From CAVTPU01 sp963736695 (GTDB lineage Bacteria > Actinomycetota > Actinomycetes > Mycobacteriales > Micromonosporaceae): a DNA stretch of 64,000 nt. This document shows positions 53,953-63,120 of the stretch, one piece after another. Location: positions 558,001 through 622,000 of the forward strand of contig CAVTPU010000004.1 in NCBI GenBank assembly GCA_963736695.1, written 5' to 3'. Both the position numbers and the translations under genes were made by a program. The notes below the pieces were generated by a model. The model was not told the origin of the DNA and did not search any database. It saw only the letters and a program-made list of their open reading frames with translations. Within the stretch, counting starts at the first letter, position 1. The number at the start of each line of letters is the position of its first letter.

Positions 53953-54117
53953 TCAGCGGCGTTTGCCGAACATGGCCCGGATCGCGGCGACGAGCAGCAC
54001 GACTCCGATCATGATGCCGACGAAGGCGACTCCGGGGATGTCGTTCCAGGGCCGCGGAGAATCCATGGCCGCCGCGAGGCCCGTGCTTCCGAGTGTCACG
54101 CCGCTCAACGTCCTCAT
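53953..54117 (-). CDS. Small single-span membrane protein
   Basis: A 54-aa peptide from the ATG at 54117: a short polar start, PRPWNDIPG, then one helix (VAFVGIMIGVVLLVAAI) and the basic end RAMFGKRR. The hydrophobic span with a positive cytoplasmic end makes it plausible as a real small gene, but no homology is recognised and no strong ribosome site is visible. Confidence 0.35.
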   Translation of the reverse strand: MRTLSGVTLGSTGLAAAMDSPRPWNDIPGVAFVGIMIGVVLLVAAIRAMFGKRR

Positions 54118-54126
54118 GGCGCTCAC

Positions 54127-54166
54127 TGTGCCACCGTGGCATGCGCTGTGCCACTGCGGCATCCGC
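54127..54166. repeat. Tandem 20-bp repeat
   Basis: TGTGCCACCGTGGCATGCGC and TGTGCCACTGCGGCATCCGC in direct succession (17 of 20 identical), followed by a partial third copy (TGCCACTG). GCTCAC at 54121 and GTGAGC at 54177 flank the array as inverted arms. Confidence 0.6.
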
Positions 54167-54190
54167 CTGCCACTGGGTGAGCACGAAACC

Positions 54191-54241
54191 CACACACAAA
54201 AGCAGGAGCCGGCATCCACGGGGGAAGACGTCGGCTCCTGC
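54191..54241 (-). terminator. Intrinsic terminator of the FlaA1/CapD-like gene
   Basis: GCAGGAGCCG and CGGCTCCTGC form a perfect 10-bp stem; on the minus strand TTTTGTGTGTG follows. It lies 66 nt after the stop of the dehydratase gene. Confidence 0.75.
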
Positions 54242-54306
54242 ACTCATGAGCATAGAGGATGTGATCAGCGAATGCCAACAGCAATCGCGGGTGTCGACAG
54301 CGATCG

Positions 54307-56409
54307 TCAGCGGGCTCCACGTCCGGGCCCGATGTCGGCCGCGACCGGAGCCGCGGCGGGAGCCGCCGTGGGGACTGTCGCGGGGGCCGCGACCGGGGCC
54401 CCGTTGCGGCCCCGCCTCGCCGCTGCGGCCGAGGTCACGCCGCCGAGCGACTGATGCGGCATCCCCCGTCCGCACAATTGCGCGAGCGCGCGGATGACCG
54501 ACTCCGGCTCTCCGGAGAGGTCCAGATCACGCACCTGGTCTGGCCCGAGCGGTGGCACGGCCACCTGCGAGATCAGCGGGTGGCTCGGCCGACGGTCAAC
54601 CTCGTTCGCGCCGAAGAGCGCCTCGTGCAGCTTCTCCCCCGGCCGCAGTCCGGTGAAGACGATCTCCGGCGGGTGTGACTCACCGGCGAGAGTCGCATGC
54701 GGACGGCCGGAGGCGGGCTCGACGTCGGGTTCTCCCGGCGGGTCCACGATGTGGGACGCCGCGACGTGTTGGGCGACCTCGGCGATGCGCACCGGATCAC
54801 CCATGTCGAGCACGAGCACCTCGCCGTCGTGGCCGATCGCCGCAGCGTGGATGACGAGGCCGACCGCCTCTGCGACGGTCATGAAATAACGCGTCACGTC
54901 GGGATGTGTGACGGTCAACGGCCCGCCGGCTGCGGCTTGGCGGGCGAACGTGGTGAGCACTGAACCCCGACTGCCGAGCACATTGCCGAACCGCACGCTG
55001 AGGAAGGTCCCAGGATGAGACATCGACGCGTACGCCGTAAGCCGCTCAGTGATCCGCTTGGTATAGCCGAGCACGCTGATCGGATCGGCTGCCTTGTCGG
55101 TGGAGATGTTGACGAACTTCGTCACGTCGCGGGCCGCGTCGAGCACCCCACACGTACCCCAGATGTTGGTCTTGACGGCCTCGCCGGGGTGCCGTTGGAG
55201 CAGGGTGAGGTGTTTGAGCGCGGCGGCGTGAAAGACGACGTCGGGCCGGCGATCGGCGAAGATCCGTCGCACGGTGTCGTGGTCGCGCAGGTCGGCGAGG
55301 ATCAGTTCGGGACTGTCGAGCAGTGCCCGGCCTCTGATGGCGAGCTGCACGGCGTGCAGTGCCGACTCGTCGCGGTCGAGCATCATGAGTTCGGCGACGG
55401 GAAACCGGCTCAGTTGTCGACATAGTTCGGAGCCGATTGAGCCGCCGGCGCCGGTGACCAGCACCCGGGCGCCGGTCAGATAGCTGGCCGCCGGCCGGTG
55501 TCCGGTGTCGACTTGGTCGCGGCCGAGCAGATCGCCGACGCACCAGCCAGGGTTGCGCCGTTCCGTCACGAGCGCAGACCCGGGGCCGACTTCGGGGCCG
55601 GCGCCGTTCGCGGATCGCCGGCGGCCGAGCAGGTCACCGAGGTCGGCGTCGCGCACGTCGCCGACCCGTGCGCTGCCGGCGAGCAGTTCCGTCGCCGACG
55701 GCACGATCTTGAAGGCGACCCCGGCGACGTGGCACGTGTGTCGCACGTCGCGGATCAGTGCGGCGTCGGCGTTGGCGACCGAGAAGATGACGGTGGTCGC
55801 GCCGGTGCGGGCGAGCACGTCCGGCAGTTCCCGCCGACCGCCGAGCACGGTCACGCCGTGCACGCGCAGCCCCCGTTTGGTGAGGTCGTCGTCGACCACT
55901 CCGACCGGCAGATAGTCGCTGGCCGGGTTGGCGAGGATGGCCTGGGCGAGGTGGTGGCCGGCGGAGCCAGCGCCGAAGAGGAGCGTGGGCGTCGCCCGGC
56001 TCCGGTCGGGGCGCAGGAGGCGTTCGCGATGTAGTCGGTGCGCGTAGCGCAGACCGAGCATGAGCACGAGGGCGAGCGCCGCGCCGACCAGCGGGCTGCT
56101 CGCCGGCACGGGCCGGGGTTGGGCTGACACGTCGATGGCGAGCAGCGCGACGGCCATGGTCACCACGGTGCCGAGCAGCGCGCGTACCTCGTCGACGGTG
56201 CCGTAACCGTAACGTCCGCGATAGAGCGAGAAGATCGGGCCGATGACCGCGTGCAGTGCGGCGGCGGTGGCCGCGATGGCGGCGGCGGCGCCCCACTTGT
56301 CGGCGGCGAGATTGAAGTCGAACCGGCTCCAGACTGCGGTGATCACGCCGAGGGCGCACGCGGTGGAGTCGGCGAAGGCCGCGGTGGCGGCTCTCATTCG
56401 GGCTGACAC
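54307..56409 (-). CDS. FlaA1/CapD-family nucleotide-sugar 4,6-dehydratase/epimerase, membrane-bound
   Basis: A 700-aa polysaccharide enzyme. Four N-terminal membrane helices (residues 8-130) are followed by a first Rossmann fold (LLFGAGSAGHHLAQAIL) and the catalytic SDR domain. That domain has NAD loop VTGAGGSIGSELCRQL, FHAAALKHLTLLQRHP, the STDKA segment and the Tyr in LGYTKRITE. This is the layout of PglF-type UDP-GlcNAc 4,6-dehydratases. The C-terminus is Ala/Pro-rich and disordered. The start is a GTG. With the DegT aminotransferase at 58880 it could make a UDP-4-amino sugar; this pairing is inference. It is divergent from the BY-kinase gene. Confidence 0.88.
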   Translation of the reverse strand: MSARMRAATAAFADSTACALGVITAVWSRFDFNLAADKWGAAAAIAATAAALHAVIGPIFSLYRGRYGYGTVDEVRALLGTVVTMAVALLAIDVSAQPRPVPASSPLVGAALALVLMLGLRYAHRLHRERLLRPDRSRATPTLLFGAGSAGHHLAQAILANPASDYLPVGVVDDDLTKRGLRVHGVTVLGGRRELPDVLARTGATTVIFSVANADAALIRDVRHTCHVAGVAFKIVPSATELLAGSARVGDVRDADLGDLLGRRRSANGAGPEVGPGSALVTERRNPGWCVGDLLGRDQVDTGHRPAASYLTGARVLVTGAGGSIGSELCRQLSRFPVAELMMLDRDESALHAVQLAIRGRALLDSPELILADLRDHDTVRRIFADRRPDVVFHAAALKHLTLLQRHPGEAVKTNIWGTCGVLDAARDVTKFVNISTDKAADPISVLGYTKRITERLTAYASMSHPGTFLSVRFGNVLGSRGSVLTTFARQAAAGGPLTVTHPDVTRYFMTVAEAVGLVIHAAAIGHDGEVLVLDMGDPVRIAEVAQHVAASHIVDPPGEPDVEPASGRPHATLAGESHPPEIVFTGLRPGEKLHEALFGANEVDRRPSHPLISQVAVPPLGPDQVRDLDLSGEPESVIRALAQLCGRGMPHQSLGGVTSAAAARRGRNGAPVAAPATVPTAAPAAAPVAADIGPGRGAR

Positions 56410-56529
56410 AAGCCAAACTCTGCCCTTAAAACAGGCGCAATGATGCTAAAAACGGCGAAAACTCGCAAAAACTCCATAACATGAGTCAAGGCCGAAGAGG
56501 ATTCCGGACTTCAAGAAAGAGGTCAGCCC

Positions 56530-58221
56530 GTGGACCTACGCAGCACGCTGCGCGCGACGCGCCGGCACTGGTGGATCGTCCTCGTGGGGGTTGGCCTCGC
56601 GGCGGGTGGCGCGGTGCTGACGACCGCGATGACGGTGCCCCGCCACGCCGCGTCGGTCAGGTTCTTCGTGACCACCCCCAGCCAGGGGATCACCGACTCT
56701 TATCAGGGCGGCCTGTTCTCCCAACAGCGGGTGAAGTCCTACGCCGACCTGCTCACCAGTGAACGGCTCGCCCGATCGGTCGCGGCCGCAGAGGGGTCTG
56801 GCCTGAACGCGACGCAGGTGCAGCGTCTCATCACGGCCCACGCCGTGCCCGACACGGTGCTGCTGGAGGCGACCGTCACCGACACCGACACGGCACGCGC
56901 CGAACGGATAGCGCAGGCGGTCTCCGCCCAGTTCCTCCTCCTCGTCAAGGAGCTGGAGACCCCACCCGGCACCGGGGCTCCGACGGTGAAGGTCGAGGTG
57001 GTCGCCGGGCCGACCATCGACCCCACGCCGGTGGCCCCCCAACCGGCCCGCAACGCGGCGCTCGGTCTGCTGCTCGGTCTCGTCGTCGGCGTCGGCGCCG
57101 CAGTGCTGCGCGAGGTGCTCGACGTCTCCATCAAGACCGCCGAGACGCTCCAACAGGTCGCCGACGCCGCGGTGCTCGCCACCGTGCCGTTCGACAGCGG
57201 CGCGAAGAAGTCCCCCCTTGTCATCGACGGCGACGACGCCCACTCCGCCCGCGCGGAGGCCTATCGGCACCTGCGCACCAACCTGCGCTTCGTCGACGTC
57301 GACCGGCCCATCCGAACGATCGTGGTCACCAGCGCCGTGCCCGACGAGGGCAAGTCGACCACGGCGGTCAACCTGGCGTTGTCGTTCGCCTCCGCCGGAC
57401 AACGGGTGCTGCTCGTCGAGGCCGACCTGCGCCGACCCCGCGTCGCCGAATATCTCAGCCTCGAGGGGGCCGTCGGCCTGTCCAATGTGCTCGCCGGTCA
57501 GGCCGATCTCGACGAGGTGCTGCAACGGTGGGGGGCCTATGACATGCACGTGCTGCCGAGCGGCTTCATCCCGCCCAACCCCAGTGAGCTGCTCGGCTCG
57601 CGCAACATGGCGCTCCTGCTCGAACGCCTGCAGGACCGCTATCACATGATCATCCTCGACACTCCCCCGCTGCTGCCCGTCACCGACGCCGCCGTGCTCG
57701 CCACGATGGTCGACGGCACGCTTCTCGTCACCCGCTCGGGAAAGACCCCAGAAGCACGGGTACGCACAGCGGTGGAGAGCCTTCGCGTCGTCGACGCGCG
57801 GATCCTCGGGTGTGTGCTCACCATGCAGCCGACGAAGAAAGAGACTGGTTACTACTATTACTACGGCGAGGACGACCGCTCGACCTCCACAGGCGCCACC
57901 AACCTGGGTCGCCGCCCGCACCGCATACGTGGGTCACGCCCCGCTTCGGGGCCGACCTATGTGCCCGCGAGCCCGGAAGCTCCCGCCCCAGCGGCTTCGC
58001 CCACCTCGCCCGCAGTCCGGTCGCCACGGTCCACTCCCGTGTCTGAACAAGCGACGGTCGCCGCCGAGATGCCACACCAGCCCCCCGTCACACCGAGCGA
58101 ACCGGACACGGCGACATCGGATAGTCCCACCTCGACGTCGACGCAAGCCCCGGTGACGCCAGCGGACCCCGCCTCCGACGCGGAGTGGATCGCCAGCCTG
58201 CGGGTCAGGTCGCCGCGATGA
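56530..58221 (+). CDS. Polysaccharide co-polymerase / BY-kinase (Wzz-Wzc type)
   Basis: Membrane tyrosine autokinase of 563 aa controlling polysaccharide chain length and export. The Wzz part has two helices (WWIVLVGVGLAAGGAVL and the one near residue 180, NAALGLLLGLVVGVGAAVL). The kinase part has Walker A SAVPDEGKSTTAVN, Walker A' VLLVEADLRRP and Walker B IILDTPPLLPV. A tyrosine cluster GYYYYYG provides phosphorylation sites, followed by a disordered Pro/Ser/Thr tail. The GTG start has AAGAGG upstream. Its 3' end overlaps the convergent tyrosine phosphatase gene by 17 bp. Confidence 0.93.
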   Translation: MDLRSTLRATRRHWWIVLVGVGLAAGGAVLTTAMTVPRHAASVRFFVTTPSQGITDSYQGGLFSQQRVKSYADLLTSERLARSVAAAEGSGLNATQVQRLITAHAVPDTVLLEATVTDTDTARAERIAQAVSAQFLLLVKELETPPGTGAPTVKVEVVAGPTIDPTPVAPQPARNAALGLLLGLVVGVGAAVLREVLDVSIKTAETLQQVADAAVLATVPFDSGAKKSPLVIDGDDAHSARAEAYRHLRTNLRFVDVDRPIRTIVVTSAVPDEGKSTTAVNLALSFASAGQRVLLVEADLRRPRVAEYLSLEGAVGLSNVLAGQADLDEVLQRWGAYDMHVLPSGFIPPNPSELLGSRNMALLLERLQDRYHMIILDTPPLLPVTDAAVLATMVDGTLLVTRSGKTPEARVRTAVESLRVVDARILGCVLTMQPTKKETGYYYYYGEDDRSTSTGATNLGRRPHRIRGSRPASGPTYVPASPEAPAPAASPTSPAVRSPRSTPVSEQATVAAEMPHQPPVTPSEPDTATSDSPTSTSTQAPVTPADPASDAEWIASLRVRSPR

Positions 58222-58789
58222 ACCGGGCCACCGGAGCCAACGCGCGCTCGATCCGGTCAGCGCAGGCGCGCAGGTCCGCCTCGGTGCCGTTGACCGGATC
58301 GTCAAGATCGTCGTCAGCGGCCGGCACGGGCTGGGTGCGCCCGCGAACCACCCGAACCAGCTCTATCAAGTCGATGAGGCGACTCTGGCCCGGCATCTGT
58401 GTCCGCTCAGCCTCCGCCGCGAGCCGACCAAACTGGCGCAGGGTGAAGATGCGGCCGACCGCGGCCGGCGCCAGTGCCGCACAGATCGACCGCTGTTCGC
58501 GGTTCGCCGTCAGAATCAGCTCCGCATGGCGCACCAGCTCGATCGTCACCGGCCGACTCGCGAAGCCGGCAGCGTCAACTCCGCGCTCGCGCAGCAGGAG
58601 CTCCGCACCCATATACATCGGATCACCGAGACGGGCATGGGTGCCGGCGCTCGCGACCCGCAGGCCAGCCAGCGTCGACGACGCAGACCCGGCGGGGCTC
58701 GCCATCATGTGCCGGGCGAGCCGCTCCGCCATCGGCGACCGACACACGTTGGCGTGGCACACGAACAGCAGCGTCGGCGCCTGCGTCAT
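58205..58789 (-). CDS. Low-molecular-weight protein tyrosine phosphatase
   Basis: Cytoplasmic phosphatase of 194 aa, likely counterpart of the BY-kinase. The P-loop is VCHANVCRSPMAERL with the nucleophile Cys and Arg, and the acid segment is DDDLDDPVN toward the C-terminus. Family members of about 150-200 residues dephosphorylate the tyrosine cluster of the cognate kinase. The gene is convergent with the kinase gene and overlaps its end by 17 bp. The overlap gives antisense pairing at the 3' ends, which may or may not be used. Confidence 0.92.
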   Translation of the reverse strand: MTQAPTLLFVCHANVCRSPMAERLARHMMASPAGSASSTLAGLRVASAGTHARLGDPMYMGAELLLRERGVDAAGFASRPVTIELVRHAELILTANREQRSICAALAPAAVGRIFTLRQFGRLAAEAERTQMPGQSRLIDLIELVRVVRGRTQPVPAADDDLDDPVNGTEADLRACADRIERALAPVARFIAAT

Positions 58790-58879
58790 CGCGGTATCGC
58801 CCCCCGATTCCCGTCGTTGTGGTCCTCTTCCCCGTCAGCATAGAAAGTCGTCTCCTCCGCACCCCTCAGGCGCGCGCTG

Positions 58880-60100
58880 ATGACCGGCCGGATCTATCTC
58901 TCCGCCCCCGACGTCGGAGCGCTTGAAGAAGAGTTCCTTCTCGACGCGGTCCGCTCCGGTTGGGTCGCGCCGCTGGGTCCGCACGTCTCGGCCTTCGAGG
59001 CGGAGCTGTCGGACTGGTCCGACACCACGCACGCCGTCGCGCTCAGCTCCGGCACCGCCGCCCTGCACCTGGCCCTGCTCGCCACCGGAGTCGGCCCGGG
59101 CCAGACCGTGATCGTGCCGACCATGACATTCGCGGCGACCGCGAACGCCGTGCACTACACGGGCGCCCGACCGTTCTTCGTGGACTGTCAGCTCTCCGAT
59201 GGCAACCTCGACGTGGCGCTGCTTGACGACGTTCTCACCCGACTGATCGCCGCCGGCCACGACGTCGGAGCGGTCATCCCGGTCGACCTCCTCGGTGTCT
59301 GCGCCGACTATGGCGCACTGTTGCCGGTGTGCGCCGAGCACGGCGTACCGGTCATTGAGGACGCGGCCGAATCGCTCGGCGCGTCATGGCACGGACGGCC
59401 AGCCGGTTCGTTCGGCCGCGCCGGGGTGTTCTCCTTCAACGGCAACAAAATCATGACGACCTCCGGCGGCGGAATGCTCGTCTCCGACGACGCAGACCTG
59501 GTGGAGCGCTGCCGCTATCTGGCGACCCAGGCCCGCCAGCCTGTCGTCCACTATGAACACACCGATATCGGGTTCAACTATCGGCTGAGCAACCTGCTCG
59601 CGGCGGTCGGCCGGGCGCAGTTGCGACGCCTCGCCGAGATGATCGAGCGGCGGCGCCAACTGCGCGACCGCTATGCCAAGCTCTTCACCCGGGCCGCCGG
59701 CGTGCGACTGCTCGGTGACGACGATCAAGAGTCGAACTGCTGGCTCACCGCCATCGTCGTCGACCCCGACGAGGCCGGCTGGTGCGCCGCCGACCTCGCC
59801 AAGGCGCTGGGAACCCAGGACATCGAGACGCGTCCACTGTGGAAGCCCATGCACCGACAGCCGGTGCATGCCGACGCGGGTGCGGCGATCACCGGCGCGG
59901 CAGACACACTCTTCGCCCGCGGGCTCACTCTGCCCAGCGGCTCGTCACTGTCGGCGACACAGATCGAGCTCGTCACCGAGACCATCGTCGCCTTCCTGGA
60001 GGCCCGGTCAGGACTACTCATAAGACTACAAGGTAAACGGCGGAAATCAAACAGAACAAACGTATCAGTGCCCGCCATCGACAGATTTAACAACAGCTAA
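58880..60100 (+). CDS. DegT/DnrJ/EryC1/StrS-family sugar aminotransferase
   Basis: PLP-dependent aminotransferase of 406 aa acting on nucleotide keto-sugars. The family motifs are ALSSGTAALHLALLATG, VPTMTFAATANAVHYTG, PVDLLGVCADY, EDAAESLGASW and the PLP lysine in FSFNGNKIMTTSGGG. It likely follows the FlaA1/CapD dehydratase in amino-sugar synthesis (PglE-like role). The family core ends near FLEARSG at about 60010; the last 28 residues (KRRKSNRTNVSV and beyond) are encoded by visibly AT-richer DNA and look like an added tail at the boundary of the degenerate segment. Confidence 0.88.
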   Translation: MTGRIYLSAPDVGALEEEFLLDAVRSGWVAPLGPHVSAFEAELSDWSDTTHAVALSSGTAALHLALLATGVGPGQTVIVPTMTFAATANAVHYTGARPFFVDCQLSDGNLDVALLDDVLTRLIAAGHDVGAVIPVDLLGVCADYGALLPVCAEHGVPVIEDAAESLGASWHGRPAGSFGRAGVFSFNGNKIMTTSGGGMLVSDDADLVERCRYLATQARQPVVHYEHTDIGFNYRLSNLLAAVGRAQLRRLAEMIERRRQLRDRYAKLFTRAAGVRLLGDDDQESNCWLTAIVVDPDEAGWCAADLAKALGTQDIETRPLWKPMHRQPVHADAGAAITGAADTLFARGLTLPSGSSLSATQIELVTETIVAFLEARSGLLIRLQGKRRKSNRTNVSVPAIDRFNNS

Positions 60101-60262
60101 GTCTACTTAGGAAAGTCCCCACCGAAAACCTTACAGACACACTGGCGCAGACTCCACCAGAAACGCGCCATGACCAGCTACTACCGACGACACGGACTCG
60201 AGCCAAATCAACAAACATCTCTTTAACAAGCCGAGGCTGTAGTACTAGCCCGGGCGACTCTG
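60101..60262. other. AT-richer noncoding stretch
   Basis: About 160 bp with roughly half G+C, well below the surroundings, and no gene or repeat that I can support. It marks the start of the degenerate polysaccharide segment. Confidence 0.6.
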
Positions 60263-61185
60263 TCAACGCCGGGATGAGTCATCGGTAGCCGCCGACAACA
60301 AGATACGCTCAACACGTTCGAAAAGCCGATCACGGTCAAAGTCCGTATTCGCCAGACGCCTAGCCGCAGAACGGGCAGTAAATGATCGCGCAGGATCATC
60401 GAGAAAGCTCGTGACAATCTTTGCGGCGACACTCGGGTCATCGGCCGGGAGTACTAAACCCCCGCCGCTGTCTCGGATCAGATCGGCGAGCCAGCCTTCG
60501 CGATTCACCGCCACCGGGCGACCTGCCGCCAACGCGTCAAACACCTTGTTGGCCGAATTTGCCCGCAAGGCGCGATTGTCAATAACCGATCACTGCCGTT
60601 GGGAACTACCGATATCGGAGTCTGCGGAAACCGGGCCCAATGCTATCAGCCGCCTCCGGAGACGACGCGATTATGTGTCTCGCGTGCCGATACGCCCATC
60701 TCTCGAGTTGACGTGCGGCACTCCGACTAACGGGCGATCGAAGTACACCAAGCGCGACTGAACTCTCCGGCCAAAGATCTCGAACTTCGAGCACCATGGC
60801 AACTTTGGCACGTTTCGCCGAATAGACGCCAGGGATCGCGATGGTCAACGGCGTGCTTGTAGCGAACACCAGGTCCTGCTCGATCGCCGAGGCTCGTCTG
60901 GCAGCGAGCCAGGCAAAGTGGCCAAAAGCCCGCAGTCGTGCCCGGTAATTCATTGAGTTCTGGTACGGCACCGGAGCCCAATGCACTGTGACTCCAGCTT
61001 CGCGTGAAACACGCCAGTCCCGTCTATCCCCCGTTGAAACGGCTTCCTGATCACTCGTGATGACATGGACCTCATGTCCATGAGCGACGAGGCGCCGCGC
61101 AAACTCATACGACCTGGTTCCGCCCGCCATGTTCGGCGTCCGGATTTACTGGTGCAGGTAGACAATTTTCAACCGTCGCGACATC
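60263..61185 (-). pseudogene. Broken WbuB-like GT4 glycosyltransferase
   Basis: Remains of a GT4 enzyme of the WbuB type, which adds an amino sugar to a lipid carrier or chain. The N-terminal domain reads KIVYLHQ, then a TAA stop where the family has Tyr, then TPNMAGGTRSYEFARRLVA and SDQEAVSTGDRRDW. After GPGFRR the frame slips into SVVPNGSD. About 160 residues of the central domain are then missing, and the C-terminal motif RANSANKVFDALAAGRP and GGGLVLPADDPSVAAK follow to the end at 60263. A nonsense codon, a frameshift and a large deletion make this a true pseudogene. Confidence 0.75.
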
Positions 61186-61337
61186 GCACCTTCCAACCGT
61201 GACTCACCCGCCGGAGCGCTTCCATCGTTGACTATAGTCAGATACTCTCGCGGGATGGGGCAGGACACGCTTTACAGCAATAGCTAGCCGGGCTGGAGAG
61301 GTCAGAGTCGCCGGGCACTGCCTCTGACTCCCTAAAA

Positions 61338-62628
61338 TTGAACACACACAATACATGGGCAAACGTTCTGTTGGGATCCATCATTCTGGCGATGACACTC
61401 GGCCCGCGAATACGCCTAGGGTTCGTCGATTCGGCCCGCCCAATCGACTTGCGCCTACAAGATCTAATACTCGTTCCTGCCATCATCGCGACTTGTCGCC
61501 GCCCGTTGATCAATCTTGGCCCGATGGCCACCACACATAGGCGGTGGCGATGGTGGTATTGGTTGTCTCGCGTTCGGGTACTCAGCAATAGTGGTCGCCT
61601 TACTGCATTCACTGATGGATAACAATGTTACGACTATGAGGTGGGCGGCGTTTCTGACACGACAGCTGGAACCAATTGTTCTAGTTGTCGTGGTGAGCCG
61701 CCTGTACCGGCAGGGCGGTCGAAAGGCAACGGCATGGAGTCTGCACTGTCTTCACTTTGCAGCACTCTCAATATCGTTGGTTCGGACACCGATTTGCTTT
61801 CGACGAAGAACTACTCTGTTTGGAAGTGAACTAGGCTGCCAGATAGAGTCGTATGGGCCAAAATTAGTCGGCGAGCCGAGCGCATTCGGAACCGGATCGT
61901 TTTTCGCATTTGTCGCCGCGTTGGCGATTGCCGAATTACAGGCGGGAATTTACCCAAAGATCATTCCAGCAAGCCTCTTTGTTAGCTCGGCGATATGCTG
62001 CTACTTGTCCCAGTCTCGCAGCTCACTCGTAGCCATTGCCGTTCTCGCAGTTCTATTCATTGTCCAGCGGGGGGGAGCCGACCAGATCTTTGGTAGCAAG
62101 CTTCTACATGCAGGACTATTCATAGCCGGGATCGCCGCTATTCTCAGCTCGGACGTCAACCCTCGAATGAGTGAGGGAGGAGTGGACGGCAGCGTTGACG
62201 GACGCATAACTGGAATTTGGCAACCATTATGGGAGCATATGGGCAATCATCCCGTCGCCCTCCTGCTCGGTGTGGCGCCGGCGGACTGGGCACCTTCGGT
62301 CGCGCTACGCACTTTCCTGGCACACAACATGATCGTTCAGTCTGGCTCGACTTCGCCTCCTGGCGCCGTTGCCCTTTGCGTGGCGTTAATTGCAACCGTA
62401 TGCAACGCCCATCGGGCCCGGACCACGCCTCACGCCTCTCCATCAATGACGTTGCACGCGAATCTCGCGATCAACTGCACTGTCTGGATCACAACCGCCG
62501 GGCTCGTACAGGACTCGTTTACTGCTGTGACGTCATCACATCTCCTGATGCTTGCAGTCGGACTCCACATTGGGCATATGGCGATGCTCAAGCACAGGTC
62601 GCCTCGTCTCGGTCAAGGGACCCTGTAA
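61338..62628 (+). pseudogene. Wzy/O-antigen-ligase-like membrane protein, frameshifted
   Basis: Multi-helix polysaccharide polymerase of about 430 residues in two frames. The first piece (TTG start at 61338) reads ANVLLGSIILAMTLG and DLRLQDLILVPAIIA. After about 61550 the second frame supplies SAIVVALLHSLMD, GPKLVGEPSAFGTGSFFAF, LSQSRSSLVAIAVLAVLF and the loop GRITGIWQPLWEHMGNHP with FLAHNMIVQSG, the pattern of Wzy/WaaL proteins. The G+C is clearly lower than in the housekeeping block. The middle (about 61740-61830) is less well conserved and may contain further slips. Confidence 0.65.
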
Positions 62629-62739
62629 GAAACCTGGCTGGTGTGTACGGCTGGAAACAAGCCTTCGACGAACTCGAGATGTTCTTTCCGCGCCGTATCC
62701 CCGTCGAAGTCTACTGGCTAATCCAGATAGGACGTTGCA

Positions 62740-63120
62740 CAGGAGTTCGGAAGGCTTCTCAGCGTAGGCGCTAAGCCGGCCCGACACGCGACCCTGCACA
62801 CCGCGTTGGGTCTGCAGCCGAGCTTCCAACGTGTCGGCCTTCCGGTCCGCCAGTACTTCGATACGTGCACCAGTCCCCACCGCGAAGCCAACAATGCCCT
62901 GGCGCCGGCTCTGCCGGCCAGTCCCTTGACCACAGCGCCGATCTGACTGGCCAACCGAACAGTGCGACGCTGGTAGCGTTCCACGACCCCAGGTGTCTGC
63001 TCACGAAACGTCCGCACACAGACAACGTCGGACACACCGGACGACGTCCCCGACACCCGGACCACAAGTCGCGGGCATCCACCGCGACGTCAGCGACGAG
63101 CCTGGCGCTCTTGGTTACAG
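62740..63120 (-). mobile_element. ISL3-family transposase remnant
   Basis: Translated pieces on the minus strand match the ISL3/IS204 transposase pattern in order: ARLVADVAVDARDL, then in another frame CVRTFREQTPGVVERYQRRT and LAGRAGARALLA, then IEVLADRKADTLEARLQTQ and a degenerate GRLSAYAE. Intact enzymes have about 80 more residues, with the first catalytic Asp, between the ALLA and DRKADTL segments, and about 200 more after AYAE. Those parts are missing. No terminal inverted repeats were found. Confidence 0.6.
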
